From Planococcus rifietoensis (GTDB lineage Bacteria; Bacillota; Bacilli; Bacillales_A; Planococcaceae): a DNA stretch of 64,000 nucleotides. The translations under genes were made by a program, and so were the position numbers. Below, one piece after another: positions 1-8,797 of the stretch. The notes beneath the pieces were generated by a model. That model did no database searches and had not been told where the DNA came from. It saw only the letters and a program-made list of their open reading frames with translations. The stretch spans positions 2,746,501 through 2,810,500 of the forward strand of contig NZ_CP013659.2 of assembly GCF_001465795.2 (NCBI RefSeq). The letters run 5' to 3'. Numbering within the stretch: position 1 is the first letter of the stretch; every line of letters starts with the position of its first letter.

Positions 1-58
1 TTTTTAGTTCCGGCTCTTGGTTGACCAGTTTCTCCATATTCGATTTAAAATAGCGCAT
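1..58 (-). CDS. Unidentified gene, 5' end only
   Basis: Only the first 19 codons are in the window; the gene runs off the left edge. The start is supported by an AAAGGAGCGG ribosome binding site six bases before the ATG. The visible peptide begins MRYFKSNMEKLVNQEPELK, a charged, soluble-looking N-terminus. Too little is visible to assign a family. Confidence 0.5.
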   Translation of the reverse strand, partial: MRYFKSNMEKLVNQEPELK

Positions 59-102
59 CGTGATCCGCTCCTTTTCTTTTATTATAACACGGCAAAGCAA
101 AG

Positions 103-136
103 AAAAAGCGCATCCATCAAACGGATGCGCTTTTTC
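103..136 (-). terminator. Rho-independent terminator
   Basis: Perfect 8-bp stem gcgcatcc/ggatgcgc flanked by A5 and T5 runs. It is the first strong hairpin that leftward transcripts from the NCS2 permease gene would meet, after crossing dispersed repeat copy A. Confidence 0.7.
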
Positions 137-149
137 ACATGTCTGGATT

Positions 150-352
150 CTTGAATCGTGTTTTCCGAAGCTTAAACCGCCCGCTTTCCGTGGGCTCGCG
201 CCCAAGCCTCCTCGGTTTGCGCTACTTTCGCTGCGCTCAAGCATCGCAAATGAATGAACTCGGCGTTGCCTCGCTCATTCATTCCCTGCGGGGTCTCGGT
301 CGTCTCGCTGATCCACCGGAGTCGGGCGGACGCTTCTCCAAACACTTAGAAA
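150..352 (+). repeat. Dispersed non-coding repeat, copy A
   Basis: About 200 bp between the NCS2 permease stop codon and a terminator, with no convincing gene. Terminal inverted arms lie at 167-183 and 323-336 and share gaagc and CCGCCCG. The interior (tgaatgaac...ttcattcc, then ctgcggggtctcggtcgtctc) matches copies near 8.5 kb (inverted) and 30.3 kb. Short reading frames here are incidental. Confidence 0.75.
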
Positions 353-436
353 GTTTATAGACTATTTGTTGCGTAAAATCAGTTGCTTTCTAATTTTAGC
401 GACTTATTCTAAGTGTTTAAAAAACATCAGCTTTTT

Positions 437-1735
437 TCAACCGACCACGTGGAACACGTAATTGACGAAAAACAGACAAGCAATCACATAAAGAGCCGGG
501 GAAACTTCACGCCATTTGCCGATCGCCACTTTCAGCACCGGATACAGGATAAACCCGATCGCAATGCCATCCGCAATACTGTACGTAAACGGAATCAGCG
601 CGATGATCAACAATGCCGGGAAAGTCTCGCTCATGTCCTTCATGTCGAGATTCTTGATATTCTGAAGCATCAACCCGCCGATGATGATTAAAATCGGCGC
701 AATCGCGCTGTCGGGAATGATCTTAATCAGTGGAATGAAAAACGCTGCACCCATAAACAAAAAACCTGCCGTCAGTGAAGTCAAACCGGTGCGTCCGCCA
801 GCAGCCATCGCTGCCGCACTTTCTACACTGGCCACCGTCGGGCTCGTGCCGAGAAATCCTGAAGCCATCGTCGAGACCGAGGTCGCCTGGAATGCACGCG
901 AATACTTTTCCGGACGATTGATGAAATTCACCTGTCCGTGGACGAGGCCGATGTTTTCAAACACCAACACCATCGTCAAGGAAAATACCGCAACCCAGAA
1001 CGTCGTCGACAAAAAATTGCCGAACGACATCGCACCAAACACCGCGAATGCTTCTGCCGTATTGACGCCTGGTTCGCTCAATTGGCCGAGATCGATCATG
1101 CCGAAGAAATACGCAATGACCGTTCCCAGTACAATGGTGATCAGAAAATTCCCCGGCACATTGCGGATGAATAAAATGATCGCGAGCAAAAACGTCACGA
1201 CTGTCGACAGTACGAGCGGATCTGACAGCGAACCGAGCGAAAGAATCGCCCCGTCGCCTGGCCCGACAATGCCGCCTTTCTCAAGGCCTAACAACATCAG
1301 AAATAGCCCAAGCCCGACCGTGATCGCTTCTTTCAGCGAATTCGGCACGGCCTCGCTGAGCATTTTCGAAAAGCGCGTAAACGCGACAAAGACGAAAATG
1401 ACACCCGAGACGAAGACGACCGCAAGCGCTTCCTGCCAGCTCAGCCCCATCGACTGGACGAGCGTATAAGAGAACAATGCGTTGATCCCCATGCCCGGAA
1501 TGAGCAAAATAGGCGCATTGCCCCAAAAGCCCATCAACAACGCCCCGATGACGGAAGCGGCAATGGTGCCGATGATGGCGTACTCGATTGGCATGCCGGA
1601 CTCCGATAAAATCAGTGAGTTGACGGCGATGATGTACACAACGGTGAAAAATCCGATCAAGCCGGCTGTCATTTCCCGCTTGATGGTCGTCCCGTTTTCG
1701 TTAAGACCGAAAAACCGGTCCATCCAATTTGCCAT
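437..1735 (-). CDS. NCS2-family purine permease (PbuG/PbuO-like)
   Basis: A 432-residue, highly hydrophobic protein with the look of the AzgA-like branch of the NCS2 family, which imports hypoxanthine, guanine or adenine with protons. It opens with the family's MDRFFGLNENGTTIKREMTAG-type segment. It carries LGTSPTVASVESAAAMAAGG around residue 295, the conserved family segment near the substrate site. Length is normal. The ATG follows an AGAAGG ribosome binding site. No purine-riboswitch core is visible upstream. Exact substrate cannot be told from sequence alone. A GMP reductase gene lies at the far end of the window but is not linked to it. Confidence 0.9.
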   Translation of the reverse strand: MANWMDRFFGLNENGTTIKREMTAGLIGFFTVVYIIAVNSLILSESGMPIEYAIIGTIAASVIGALLMGFWGNAPILLIPGMGINALFSYTLVQSMGLSWQEALAVVFVSGVIFVFVAFTRFSKMLSEAVPNSLKEAITVGLGLFLMLLGLEKGGIVGPGDGAILSLGSLSDPLVLSTVVTFLLAIILFIRNVPGNFLITIVLGTVIAYFFGMIDLGQLSEPGVNTAEAFAVFGAMSFGNFLSTTFWVAVFSLTMVLVFENIGLVHGQVNFINRPEKYSRAFQATSVSTMASGFLGTSPTVASVESAAAMAAGGRTGLTSLTAGFLFMGAAFFIPLIKIIPDSAIAPILIIIGGLMLQNIKNLDMKDMSETFPALLIIALIPFTYSIADGIAIGFILYPVLKVAIGKWREVSPALYVIACLFFVNYVFHVVG

Positions 1736-1918
1736 AAGACATACCTTCTATGAAATTAGCCCTCTCCCTACCCGCTCTGCCTAAAAATCAGGTGAGCCAA
1801 GATAGAAGTGTAATCTTAAAAAAAGCCGCTGTCAAGGCATTTCTCTTGAAAGGAAATGGATGGTTATGCAGTCATTTATCTCCCAATTTCAACAAATCGC
1901 CTAAACCTTTCATTGAAG

Positions 1919-1976
1919 AAAAAAACCGCCTGTTCCCTGCTCATCACATTGGATGAACAAGGGAACGGGCGGTTTT
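1919..1976 (-). terminator. Terminator after the nucleoside transporter gene
   Basis: Long stem: aaccgcctgttccct pairs with agggaacgggcggtt, flanked by A and T runs. It lies just beyond the stop of the nupC-like gene. Confidence 0.85.
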
Positions 1977-1999
1977 TGATTCGAACTTGGAACTATTGC

Positions 2000-3211
2000 T
2001 TAAACGAACATCCCAGCGATTGCCGCACTCAAAAGCGACGCAAGCATACCCGCTGCAATGGCACGCATGCCAAGACGCGCGATATCCGGGCGGCGGCTTG
2101 GCGCCATCGCACCGAGGCCGCCAAGAAGGATGGCGAGTGAGCTGAAGTTAGCGAATCCGCAAAGCGCGAAGCTGACAATGATAACTGTTTTAGGAGACAG
2201 GTTCGCAATTTCTGGAGCGAATGCCGTGTAAGCGACAAACTCGTTCAAGACGAGCTTCTGCCCAATATAGCTTCCGGCTTGTACGGCTTCTGCCCATGGC
2301 ACACCGATTGCGAACGCAAGCGGTGCGAAGATGTAGCCTAGAATGCCTTGGATGGTGATATTTTCAGCGCCGAACCAGCCGCCGATGCCGCCAAGGACAC
2401 CGTTTGCCAATGCGATCAGCGCGATAAACGCAAGAAGCATCGCCCCGACGTTCAATGCCAGCTGAAGGCCGTCAGAAGCCCCGCGTGCAGCTGCATCGAC
2501 GACGTTGACGGAACGATCGTCTTTTTCCATGACAAACTCTTTTTCTTCGATTTCTTCCTGTTCCGGAATCATGATTTTCGCCATGATCAAGCCGGCAGGC
2601 GCCGCCATGAAGCTGGCAGCAAGCAAGTATTCAAGTGGAACACCGAGGAGCGCATAGCCGGCAAGTGTAGAACCTGCAACCGATGCAAGGCCCCCGGTCA
2701 TGACCGCGAACAATTCGGACTTGGTCATGTTCGGAAGGAACGGGCGGACGACAAGCGGCGCTTCCGTCTGGCCGACGAAGATATTGGCCGATGCCGAAAT
2801 CGATTCCGCTTTACTCGTGCCGAGCAATTTCGCGAGCGCTCCGCCGAGTATGCGGATAATGAATTGCATGATGCCCAAATAATAAAGTACAGAAATTAAA
2901 GATGAGAAGAAAATGATGATCGTCAACACTTGGAAAGCGAAGACGAAACCGAATCCTTCTGTATCCGCTGCAGGACCGAAAACAAACGCGATCCCTTCAC
3001 CAGCATAGTTGATGATGTTTTGTACGCCTCGCGACAAACCGAGCAAAGCCTGTCTGCCAAGTTCCCATTCCAGCACCATGAACGCAAACGTAATCTGTAT
3101 GGCCAATCCGCCGAGAATCGTCCGCGGCTTGATGGATTTTTTCCCATCAGAGAACAAGAAAGCGATTCCAAGAACGACGATGATACCGAAGATGCCCCAC
3201 AATAAATTCAC
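2000..3211 (-). CDS. nupC: Concentrative nucleoside transporter (NupC/CNT family)
   Basis: A 403-residue membrane protein of the CNT family, which couples nucleoside uptake to a proton or sodium gradient. Visible family segments include [13 protein letters not shown] near residue 145 (the CNT substrate motif G-Q-T-E-A) and [11 protein letters not shown] near residue 350. The start is GTG, chosen because a TGAGGTGAAG ribosome binding site precedes it. A strong terminator follows, so it is probably monocistronic. The gene symbol is by family analogy with Bacillus nupC; substrate range is not shown by the sequence. Confidence 0.92.
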   Translation of the reverse strand: MNLLWGIFGIIVVLGIAFLFSDGKKSIKPRTILGGLAIQITFAFMVLEWELGRQALLGLSRGVQNIINYAGEGIAFVFGPAADTEGFGFVFAFQVLTIIIFFSSLISVLYYLGIMQFIIRILGGALAKLLGTSKAESISASANIFVGQTEAPLVVRPFLPNMTKSELFAVMTGGLASVAGSTLAGYALLGVPLEYLLAASFMAAPAGLIMAKIMIPEQEEIEEKEFVMEKDDRSVNVVDAAARGASDGLQLALNVGAMLLAFIALIALANGVLGGIGGWFGAENITIQGILGYIFAPLAFAIGVPWAEAVQAGSYIGQKLVLNEFVAYTAFAPEIANLSPKTVIIVSFALCGFANFSSLAILLGGLGAMAPSRRPDIARLGMRAIAAGMLASLLSAAIAGMFV

Positions 3212-3337
3212 AACTTCACCTCATTAAAAGTAGTTTTATCAGAAAATTGAACAAGTTTTTATCATTCATTGTCTGTCGTCAGACATCTTACCAAATCTAA
3301 AAGGATAAGTAAATGCACATATTGTGACATCTTCCAC

Positions 3338-4750
3338 TCATCCCTCGCTTTGCTCCTGGGCCTTTGGATTTTTCATAAAGAACGCCAATACGATACCAAT
3401 GGCACTCAATGCACCTGTTACCATAAACGAAATATTAACCCCGCGAATCAACCCTTCCACCCCGTAGCGGTCCGGGTCGAGCGCTGCGCTGGTCATGATC
3501 GTCACCAGCAGCGCCGTGCCGATTGAGCCTGACACTTGGCGCATCGTATTGCTCATGGCGGTGCCGTGTGGAATGAGGTCATCAGGCAATTGGTTGAGCC
3601 CGGCTGTCGTGACAGGCATCATCACAAGTGCGACGCCAAACATGCGGATGGCGTGCATGACGGTCAAATAGACAAAAGCCGTCTCGGCCGTCAACATCGT
3701 AAACTGGAAGGTTGAACCGGTAACGATCGACAGCCCGGCAACCGCCAGCCATTTGCCGCCGACTTTGTCGAAAATACGGCCCGCAATCGGGTTCATAAGC
3801 CCCATAATGATCGCGCCAGGCAGCAGCATGAGCCCCGATTCCAGAGCGGTAAATCCGTGCATGTCCTGCATGTAGATTGGCAAGATCGTGGCACTGCCAA
3901 TCATCGTGACGAAAACGATAATGCTGAGAATCGTTGACAAGGTGAACAAGCCGTATTTAAAGACGCGGAATTCCAAAATCGGCTGCTTGAGCCTGCCTTG
4001 CCGGCGGATGAAAAACCATAAAGCGACAGCCCCGACACCAATCGAGGCGATGACTGATACGCTGCCCCAGCCGGCTGCCCCGGCACTCGAAAAGCCGTAC
4101 AATAAGCCGCCGAATCCTAAGGTCGACAACATGATCGACAAAATATCGATTTTCGGGAAAGTCCGTTCCGTCACATTGCGCAAGAAGAAATACGCCAGCG
4201 CCAAATCGATGAGCGCGATCGGAATGACGATATAGAACAAAGATCGCCACGGATACTGACCGACCAAATACCCCGATAAGGTCGGCCCGATTGCCGGTGC
4301 GAAGGAAATGATCAAGCCAAACATGCCCATCGCCTGCCCTCGCTTTTCAATCGGGAAGATGACGAACAACACCGTTTGCGCAAGCGGCATCATGATGCCT
4401 GCACCCGATGCCTGTACTATGCGCCCGACCATCAAAGTTGCAAAGCCGGGTGCGAGCGCACAGATGATCGTGCCGGTGGCGAATAAGCCCATTGCGACAA
4501 AAAACAAATGGCGTGTTGTGTATTTATTGATTAAAAAAGCCGTGATTGGAATCATGACGCCATTGACGAGCATGAATACCGTTGTCAGCCATTGTGCCGT
4601 ATTGGCAGTGATGTCCAAATCTTCCATAATATGAGGCAAAGCGGTGGCGAGCAGCGTCTGATTGAGTATCGCCACAAACACGCCAGCCATCAATACCGCG
4701 AGCAACGGCTTTCTATGCCGCGCTTCTAATTCCAATGTTCCCAAGCGCAT
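3338..4750 (-). CDS. DHA2-family MFS drug exporter (EmrB/QacA type)
   Basis: A 470-residue major facilitator protein of the 14-TM DHA2 family, proton antiporters that expel drugs and other toxic organics. Seen: the N-terminal LNQTLLATALPHIMEDL segment typical of EmrB/QacA, MVGRIVQASGAGIMMPL (motif C region) near residue 110, and GPTLSGYLVGQYPWRSLFY near residue 155. The ATG has a GGGGG ribosome binding site. No TetR or MarR regulator sits beside it. The RND exporter upstream on the same strand has its own terminator, so the two are probably transcribed separately. Confidence 0.92.
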   Translation of the reverse strand: MRLGTLELEARHRKPLLAVLMAGVFVAILNQTLLATALPHIMEDLDITANTAQWLTTVFMLVNGVMIPITAFLINKYTTRHLFFVAMGLFATGTIICALAPGFATLMVGRIVQASGAGIMMPLAQTVLFVIFPIEKRGQAMGMFGLIISFAPAIGPTLSGYLVGQYPWRSLFYIVIPIALIDLALAYFFLRNVTERTFPKIDILSIMLSTLGFGGLLYGFSSAGAAGWGSVSVIASIGVGAVALWFFIRRQGRLKQPILEFRVFKYGLFTLSTILSIIVFVTMIGSATILPIYMQDMHGFTALESGLMLLPGAIIMGLMNPIAGRIFDKVGGKWLAVAGLSIVTGSTFQFTMLTAETAFVYLTVMHAIRMFGVALVMMPVTTAGLNQLPDDLIPHGTAMSNTMRQVSGSIGTALLVTIMTSAALDPDRYGVEGLIRGVNISFMVTGALSAIGIVLAFFMKNPKAQEQSEG

Positions 4751-4820
4751 CGCCCCCTTTTCTCAAAAATTGCCCTTTCTCTCCTGCTTACCCCATCAAG
4801 CAAGCTTTACTCTGCCCTGT

Positions 4821-4863
4821 AAAAAAAACAAAAAGCCGCAAAGTCCGAGGACTCTGCAGCTTT
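4821..4863 (-). terminator. Terminator after the RND exporter gene
   Basis: On the minus strand, AGCTGCAGAGTCC pairs with GGACTTTGCGGCT (minor mismatches), followed by TTTTTGTTTTTTT. It separates the RND gene from the MFS gene. Confidence 0.85.
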
Positions 4864-4866
4864 CCA

Positions 4867-7800
4867 TCAGGCAGCTTGTTTCTTCTCCTTGCGCGAAATG
4901 ACGATGCGATGGAATAGAAGATAGAGCGCTGGGATCATGACCAATGTGAACAACCCGGAGAACGTAAGCCCCGCAATGATGGTCACGGCCAGTGGTTCAA
5001 ACAAAGGATCGCCGGAAAACGCGACCGGCAGCAAGGCCACAATCGATGTCAGGGAGGTCAGCACGATCGGCTTGATGCGCGCGTATCCGGATTCGATGAT
5101 CGCTTCTTCGATGTTGAAATCTCCCGTCAGGCGGCGTGCTTCGACAAAGTCGATGAGCACGACCGCGTTCCGGACGACAATCCCCGTCAAGGAGACGATT
5201 CCCATGACGCCAAGGAAGCTGAGCGGCGTCTGCGTTAAGAACAAGCCGAGAATTGCGCCCGAGATGCCGAGATAGACGGCGATCAATACAAGGAACGGCA
5301 AGCCGAACGACTTGAACTGGAATGCAATGACTAGGTAAACCAGCAATAGCACGACTAGGAACAAAATGCCGATTTCAGCGAAGAATGCTTCCTGGTCGGA
5401 GTTCTCGCCGCCAGTCGACAGTTCGTAGCCGGCCGGCAAGTCCGCGCGTGCATTATCGACGACGTCGAGCATCTGGGCTTCGAAATCATCCGCTTCACCG
5501 AACGCACGGAGCGTGATGGCACGGTCTCCTGATTTATGCGGCACTTGCGCAAGCGCCGTTGTTTCCTGTGCTGTCAACAGCTCGTCCAGGCCGATCAATT
5601 CAGGCGGCCCTGGCTGCGCAGCAGCGGGAGGTCCCGCTTCGCCGCCGGCTTCATCGCCGCTCACAGCAGAACTCGATGCCGGCAAACTGAAGTCAGCGAG
5701 GTCGATCGGTTCGCCTTCTGAAATGCCTGCTTGCTTCAAGACGACTTCATAAGGCGTCTGCCCTTCATACAACGTGTAAAGCGGGACGCCTTGCGTCAGA
5801 AGCTGCAATTGATTGGTGACCGTCGACAAGGCAATGCCATTGTCTTCAAGCGTCTCCTGCTCCGGCACATATTCAATCGCCGGTACAGCAGCTCCGAGAT
5901 TATCGGTCACGACGGTCGCACCGTTTGCGAGCATTTCTTCTTCGAGCGTGTCACGGAGTGCAGCGAGTTCATTGATATCTGCACCTGTCGCCGTCACGGT
6001 CACCGGTGCGCCGACTGGCGGCCCTTGGACAATCGTATCGAGGAAGATCTCTGCATCCGGGTAGCGTTCGCGAAGTTCCGGTTCCCATTTATCGATAAAT
6101 GCGGAAGCGGAAGTCGCTTCCCGGTCGATACGGAATGCCACTTGGCCCGTATTGGCACCTGTATTGTCCATGGATGAAGCAAACAGGTTCGGCAGGCCTT
6201 CACCAGTAAAGACGGCCGTTTCGTTGACATCGCCGTCTTCCTGAGCCACTTCCTGCGTCACTTCACGGATGAACGCATCGGTTTCTTCAATGGTAGTGCC
6301 TTCCGCAAGACGCACGTTCATCGTTACTTCTTCGCGGTCCGCTTCAGGGAAGAATTCAAACGGCGTGAACAAAGCGAGCGACAGCAGGGCAGTCGCAATC
6401 ACCAGTCCGCCGATTCCTGTGAGCCAAGGGCGTTTCATGACGCCTTTCAGCACTTTTCCGGAATATACTTGTGCTAACTTTTCAAGCGGTTTGCCAAGGA
6501 ATCCCGGCGTATCGGAAATTTTGCGTTTTTTACGTTTCGTGCGCAAATACTGCATCATCGGCACGAGTGTAATCGACAGTACCGTCGAAGCCAAAATGGT
6601 GGTAATCAAAATACTCGGCAGCGCTTTGATGAACGCGCCGTTTCCGCCCGATAATAACAAGAGCGGAGAGAACGTAACGACAATCGCCAAACTGGACGAC
6701 ACAATTGACGGATAGACTTCCCGAACGCCGTTGATGGCGCCTGCCATTGCATTGTCGCCAAGCTTATAACGGCGCTGGATATTATCGTTGACAACGATGC
6801 TGTCGTCGACCAATATCCCGATCGCAATAATCAAGCCGATGACGGAAATCTGGTTCAAATCGACGCCGAGCGACGGGATCGGGATGAGCCCAATCAACAC
6901 CGAAGCAAGCACCGTCAACGCTACGGCAAACGCTCCGTACAGCGTCAACCCTGCAGTGGTGACGACCAATACAGCGAGCACCGCGATCAACAGTGAAATA
7001 TAAAGCGAACTGAAAATCTCATTGACGTTTTCAGCCTGTGACACATAGCGTTCAGCTGAAATGCCCGCAGGCAAGTCTTCATTGAAGGCTTCGATCACTT
7101 CGCTGACGCGGTCATCGACAGACGGCACATCCTGGCCGGTCTGTAAAAAGACGGTATAGGAAATCGCCGGCTCGCCTTCGAACGTGACGATGTCTTCCGC
7201 CGGAACTTCGGCCAATTCGACCGTTGCTACATCAGCAAGCGGAACCGCTGCTTGGCCGACTTGCAGTTCACGCAGTTTTTCGATGCCTTGGCTTTTCTGC
7301 ACGGTCAAGACGAATTGCTGCTCGCCGTCGCTATGGGTGCCAAGAGACAGCGGCTGATTCGCTTGCTGCAAGCTTTCAAGCACTTCGAATGGCTGCAATT
7401 GATTTTCTGCGAGCGCATCTCCATCGAGTTCGATGACGACCTGCTCGCCGTTCAATCCTTTAATTTGTGTACCGGCAACACCGGATACCGCTTCGACTTC
7501 ATCCGACAAGTCCGCAAGCGGCTCTTCGAGTTCCGCAAGTTCCGCTTGGTCTCCGTAGAACATATAGGAAACCAGCGGGAAAGTCAGATCCAGCTTTTCA
7601 ACGCTGGTGTCCTGGGCTTGGTCCGGGAAACTGCCGGCGGCGCGCTGTGTTTGCTGCTGGATCGTATTGATCAAGCCCTCAGGTTCAACGCCGTCTTCGA
7701 TTTCGAGTGTAATGATGGAAGCCGAATTCGCTGAAATGGAATTCATCGACGCGATGCCATCAATGCTTTGCAGCTGTCTTTCAATCGGGTTCGTGATGCT

Positions 7801-7974
7801 CGTTTCCACTTCTTCCGGCTCTGCGCCAGGCAAGATCGTCGAAACCAGTACGAGCCCTGGAGGCGTTTCAGGAATTTCACGCTGCGGCAGCGTCAGGAAA
7901 GTGTAAACCCCTACCAACATGAGGATCAAAATCAAAAAGATGAATAATTTACTGCGTTCGAGTATGTACTGCAT
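4867..7974 (-). CDS. RND-superfamily exporter (AcrB/SwrC-like)
   Basis: A 1035-residue protein with the classic RND layout: an N-terminal TM helix, a large extracytoplasmic loop, a TM block near residues 330-530, a second large loop, and a C-terminal TM block near 850-1025. Family segments seen include GILVDDSIVVNDNIQRR in the first TM block (the paired acidic residues used for proton relay in RND pumps) and GIVVRNAVVLIDF in the second. In Bacillus, SwrC-type pumps export surfactin and other amphiphiles. An unusual Gly/Pro/Ala-rich stretch (GDEAGGEAGPPAAAQPGPPE) interrupts the second loop near residue 780. No membrane-fusion partner gene lies beside it. The ATG follows a GGAGGGAG site. Confidence 0.93.
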   Translation of the reverse strand: MQYILERSKLFIFLILILMLVGVYTFLTLPQREIPETPPGLVLVSTILPGAEPEEVETSITNPIERQLQSIDGIASMNSISANSASIITLEIEDGVEPEGLINTIQQQTQRAAGSFPDQAQDTSVEKLDLTFPLVSYMFYGDQAELAELEEPLADLSDEVEAVSGVAGTQIKGLNGEQVVIELDGDALAENQLQPFEVLESLQQANQPLSLGTHSDGEQQFVLTVQKSQGIEKLRELQVGQAAVPLADVATVELAEVPAEDIVTFEGEPAISYTVFLQTGQDVPSVDDRVSEVIEAFNEDLPAGISAERYVSQAENVNEIFSSLYISLLIAVLAVLVVTTAGLTLYGAFAVALTVLASVLIGLIPIPSLGVDLNQISVIGLIIAIGILVDDSIVVNDNIQRRYKLGDNAMAGAINGVREVYPSIVSSSLAIVVTFSPLLLLSGGNGAFIKALPSILITTILASTVLSITLVPMMQYLRTKRKKRKISDTPGFLGKPLEKLAQVYSGKVLKGVMKRPWLTGIGGLVIATALLSLALFTPFEFFPEADREEVTMNVRLAEGTTIEETDAFIREVTQEVAQEDGDVNETAVFTGEGLPNLFASSMDNTGANTGQVAFRIDREATSASAFIDKWEPELRERYPDAEIFLDTIVQGPPVGAPVTVTATGADINELAALRDTLEEEMLANGATVVTDNLGAAVPAIEYVPEQETLEDNGIALSTVTNQLQLLTQGVPLYTLYEGQTPYEVVLKQAGISEGEPIDLADFSLPASSSAVSGDEAGGEAGPPAAAQPGPPELIGLDELLTAQETTALAQVPHKSGDRAITLRAFGEADDFEAQMLDVVDNARADLPAGYELSTGGENSDQEAFFAEIGILFLVVLLLVYLVIAFQFKSFGLPFLVLIAVYLGISGAILGLFLTQTPLSFLGVMGIVSLTGIVVRNAVVLIDFVEARRLTGDFNIEEAIIESGYARIKPIVLTSLTSIVALLPVAFSGDPLFEPLAVTIIAGLTFSGLFTLVMIPALYLLFHRIVISRKEKKQAA

Positions 7975-8047
7975 AAGGATTATCTCCCTCCGATTGTTGT
8001 ATAACTATTGTATAACTACTAATCAGAAAGCACCACTTTAAACACTC

Positions 8048-8076
8048 AAAAACCGGCCGAAAAATTTCGGCCGGTT
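8048..8076 (-). terminator. Terminator after small membrane protein gene
   Basis: aaccggccgaaa/tttcggccggtt hairpin, followed on the minus strand by a T run; lies immediately past the stop at 8082. Confidence 0.85.
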
Positions 8077-8081
8077 CCAGG

Positions 8082-8333
8082 TTAAACTTTTGCAGGACGC
8101 CGCTGTTTCAGGAAATACGCTCCGATGAACATCAAAAGCGGCGGCAAGATGCTCAATTTGAACACCCAGCTGTCATCTCCCATAAAGATGAGGCCCATCG
8201 GCAAAAGTGATGCAAGCCCTCCCCAAAACAACGCTTTCCACGATCTTTTCCAAACTCCGTACAATCCGAGCAGCAGTGCAGCAATCACCAGCGACCACAA
8301 TAAGATCCCCATCAACAGGAAATCCATCTCCAT
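8082..8333 (-). CDS. Small membrane protein of unknown function
   Basis: 83 residues with about three predicted membrane segments (LLWSLVIAALLLGLYGVW; LFWGGLASLLPMGLIFMG; LSILPPLLMFIGAYFLK) and a basic tail ending KQRRPAKV. The ATG has a GGAGG site four bases upstream; a second ATG two codons later would have better spacing. It is flanked by its own terminator and sits upstream of the RND exporter on the same strand. A role with that exporter is only a guess from position. Confidence 0.75.
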   Translation of the reverse strand: MEMDFLLMGILLWSLVIAALLLGLYGVWKRSWKALFWGGLASLLPMGLIFMGDDSWVFKLSILPPLLMFIGAYFLKQRRPAKV

Positions 8334-8434
8334 GCGCCTCCGTTCGGTTTTATACTTTAGTTATACTCCTTTTTCTGATAAAAATCATTCATTAAGAGTA
8401 CTTTTTATACATTTTTATGCGGGTATCTAGAAAT

Positions 8435-8474
8435 GAAAAAAGCTTCCCCCTAAATTTTTGGGGAAGCTTTTTTA
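8435..8474 (-). terminator. Strong bidirectional hairpin terminator
   Basis: Perfect stem aaaaaagcttcccc/ggggaagctttttt. Leftward transcripts of the TraB-family gene would end here after crossing repeat copy B. Confidence 0.85.
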
Positions 8475-8494
8475 TTAGAAGAATAAGTGGAGTC

Positions 8495-8795
8495 TCGAAG
8501 TGTTTGGAGAAGCGTCCGCTCGTAAAACCTTCTGCTCAATAATGCTGCGCATTACTTTCGCAAAGATAAAGTCTCCTGTAGGTCGACTTTATCTTTCCTG
8601 TGGATTAGCGAGACGACCGAGACCCCGCAAGGAATGAATGAGCGAAGCTAAACTGAGCTCATTCATTTGCGACGCATCTGCCACGCAGATGTGGGAGCAC
8701 AAGGGTTTCACAGCGACTGAGGAGGCTTGGGCGCGAGCCCACGGAAAGCGAGCGGTAAGCTTCGGAAACACGTTTTCAGTGGTTTCTCCACATCT
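8495..8795 (-). repeat. Dispersed non-coding repeat, copy B (inverted)
   Basis: About 300 bp matching copy A in reverse orientation: gaatgaatgagcgaagct, agacgaccgagaccccgc and gaggcttgggcgcgagccca are shared. Its inverted arms (8509-8522 and 8749-8763) both carry the CCGCTCG version where copy A carries CCGCCCG in both. It contains an extra segment of about 90 bp (8523-8610) that A lacks. It lies between the TraB stop codon and a terminator; no gene is apparent. Confidence 0.75.
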
Positions 8796-8797
8796 AA

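Noticed and set aside
681..1469. Long plus-strand reading frame of about 260 codons across the NCS2 permease gene
   Set aside because: It is the reverse-strand shadow of a clear membrane transporter; it has no ribosome site and an unlikely composition.
1736..1999. Purine riboswitch or PurR site upstream of the NCS2 permease
   Set aside because: Neither the riboswitch core nor CGAAC-type half-sites could be found in the gap.
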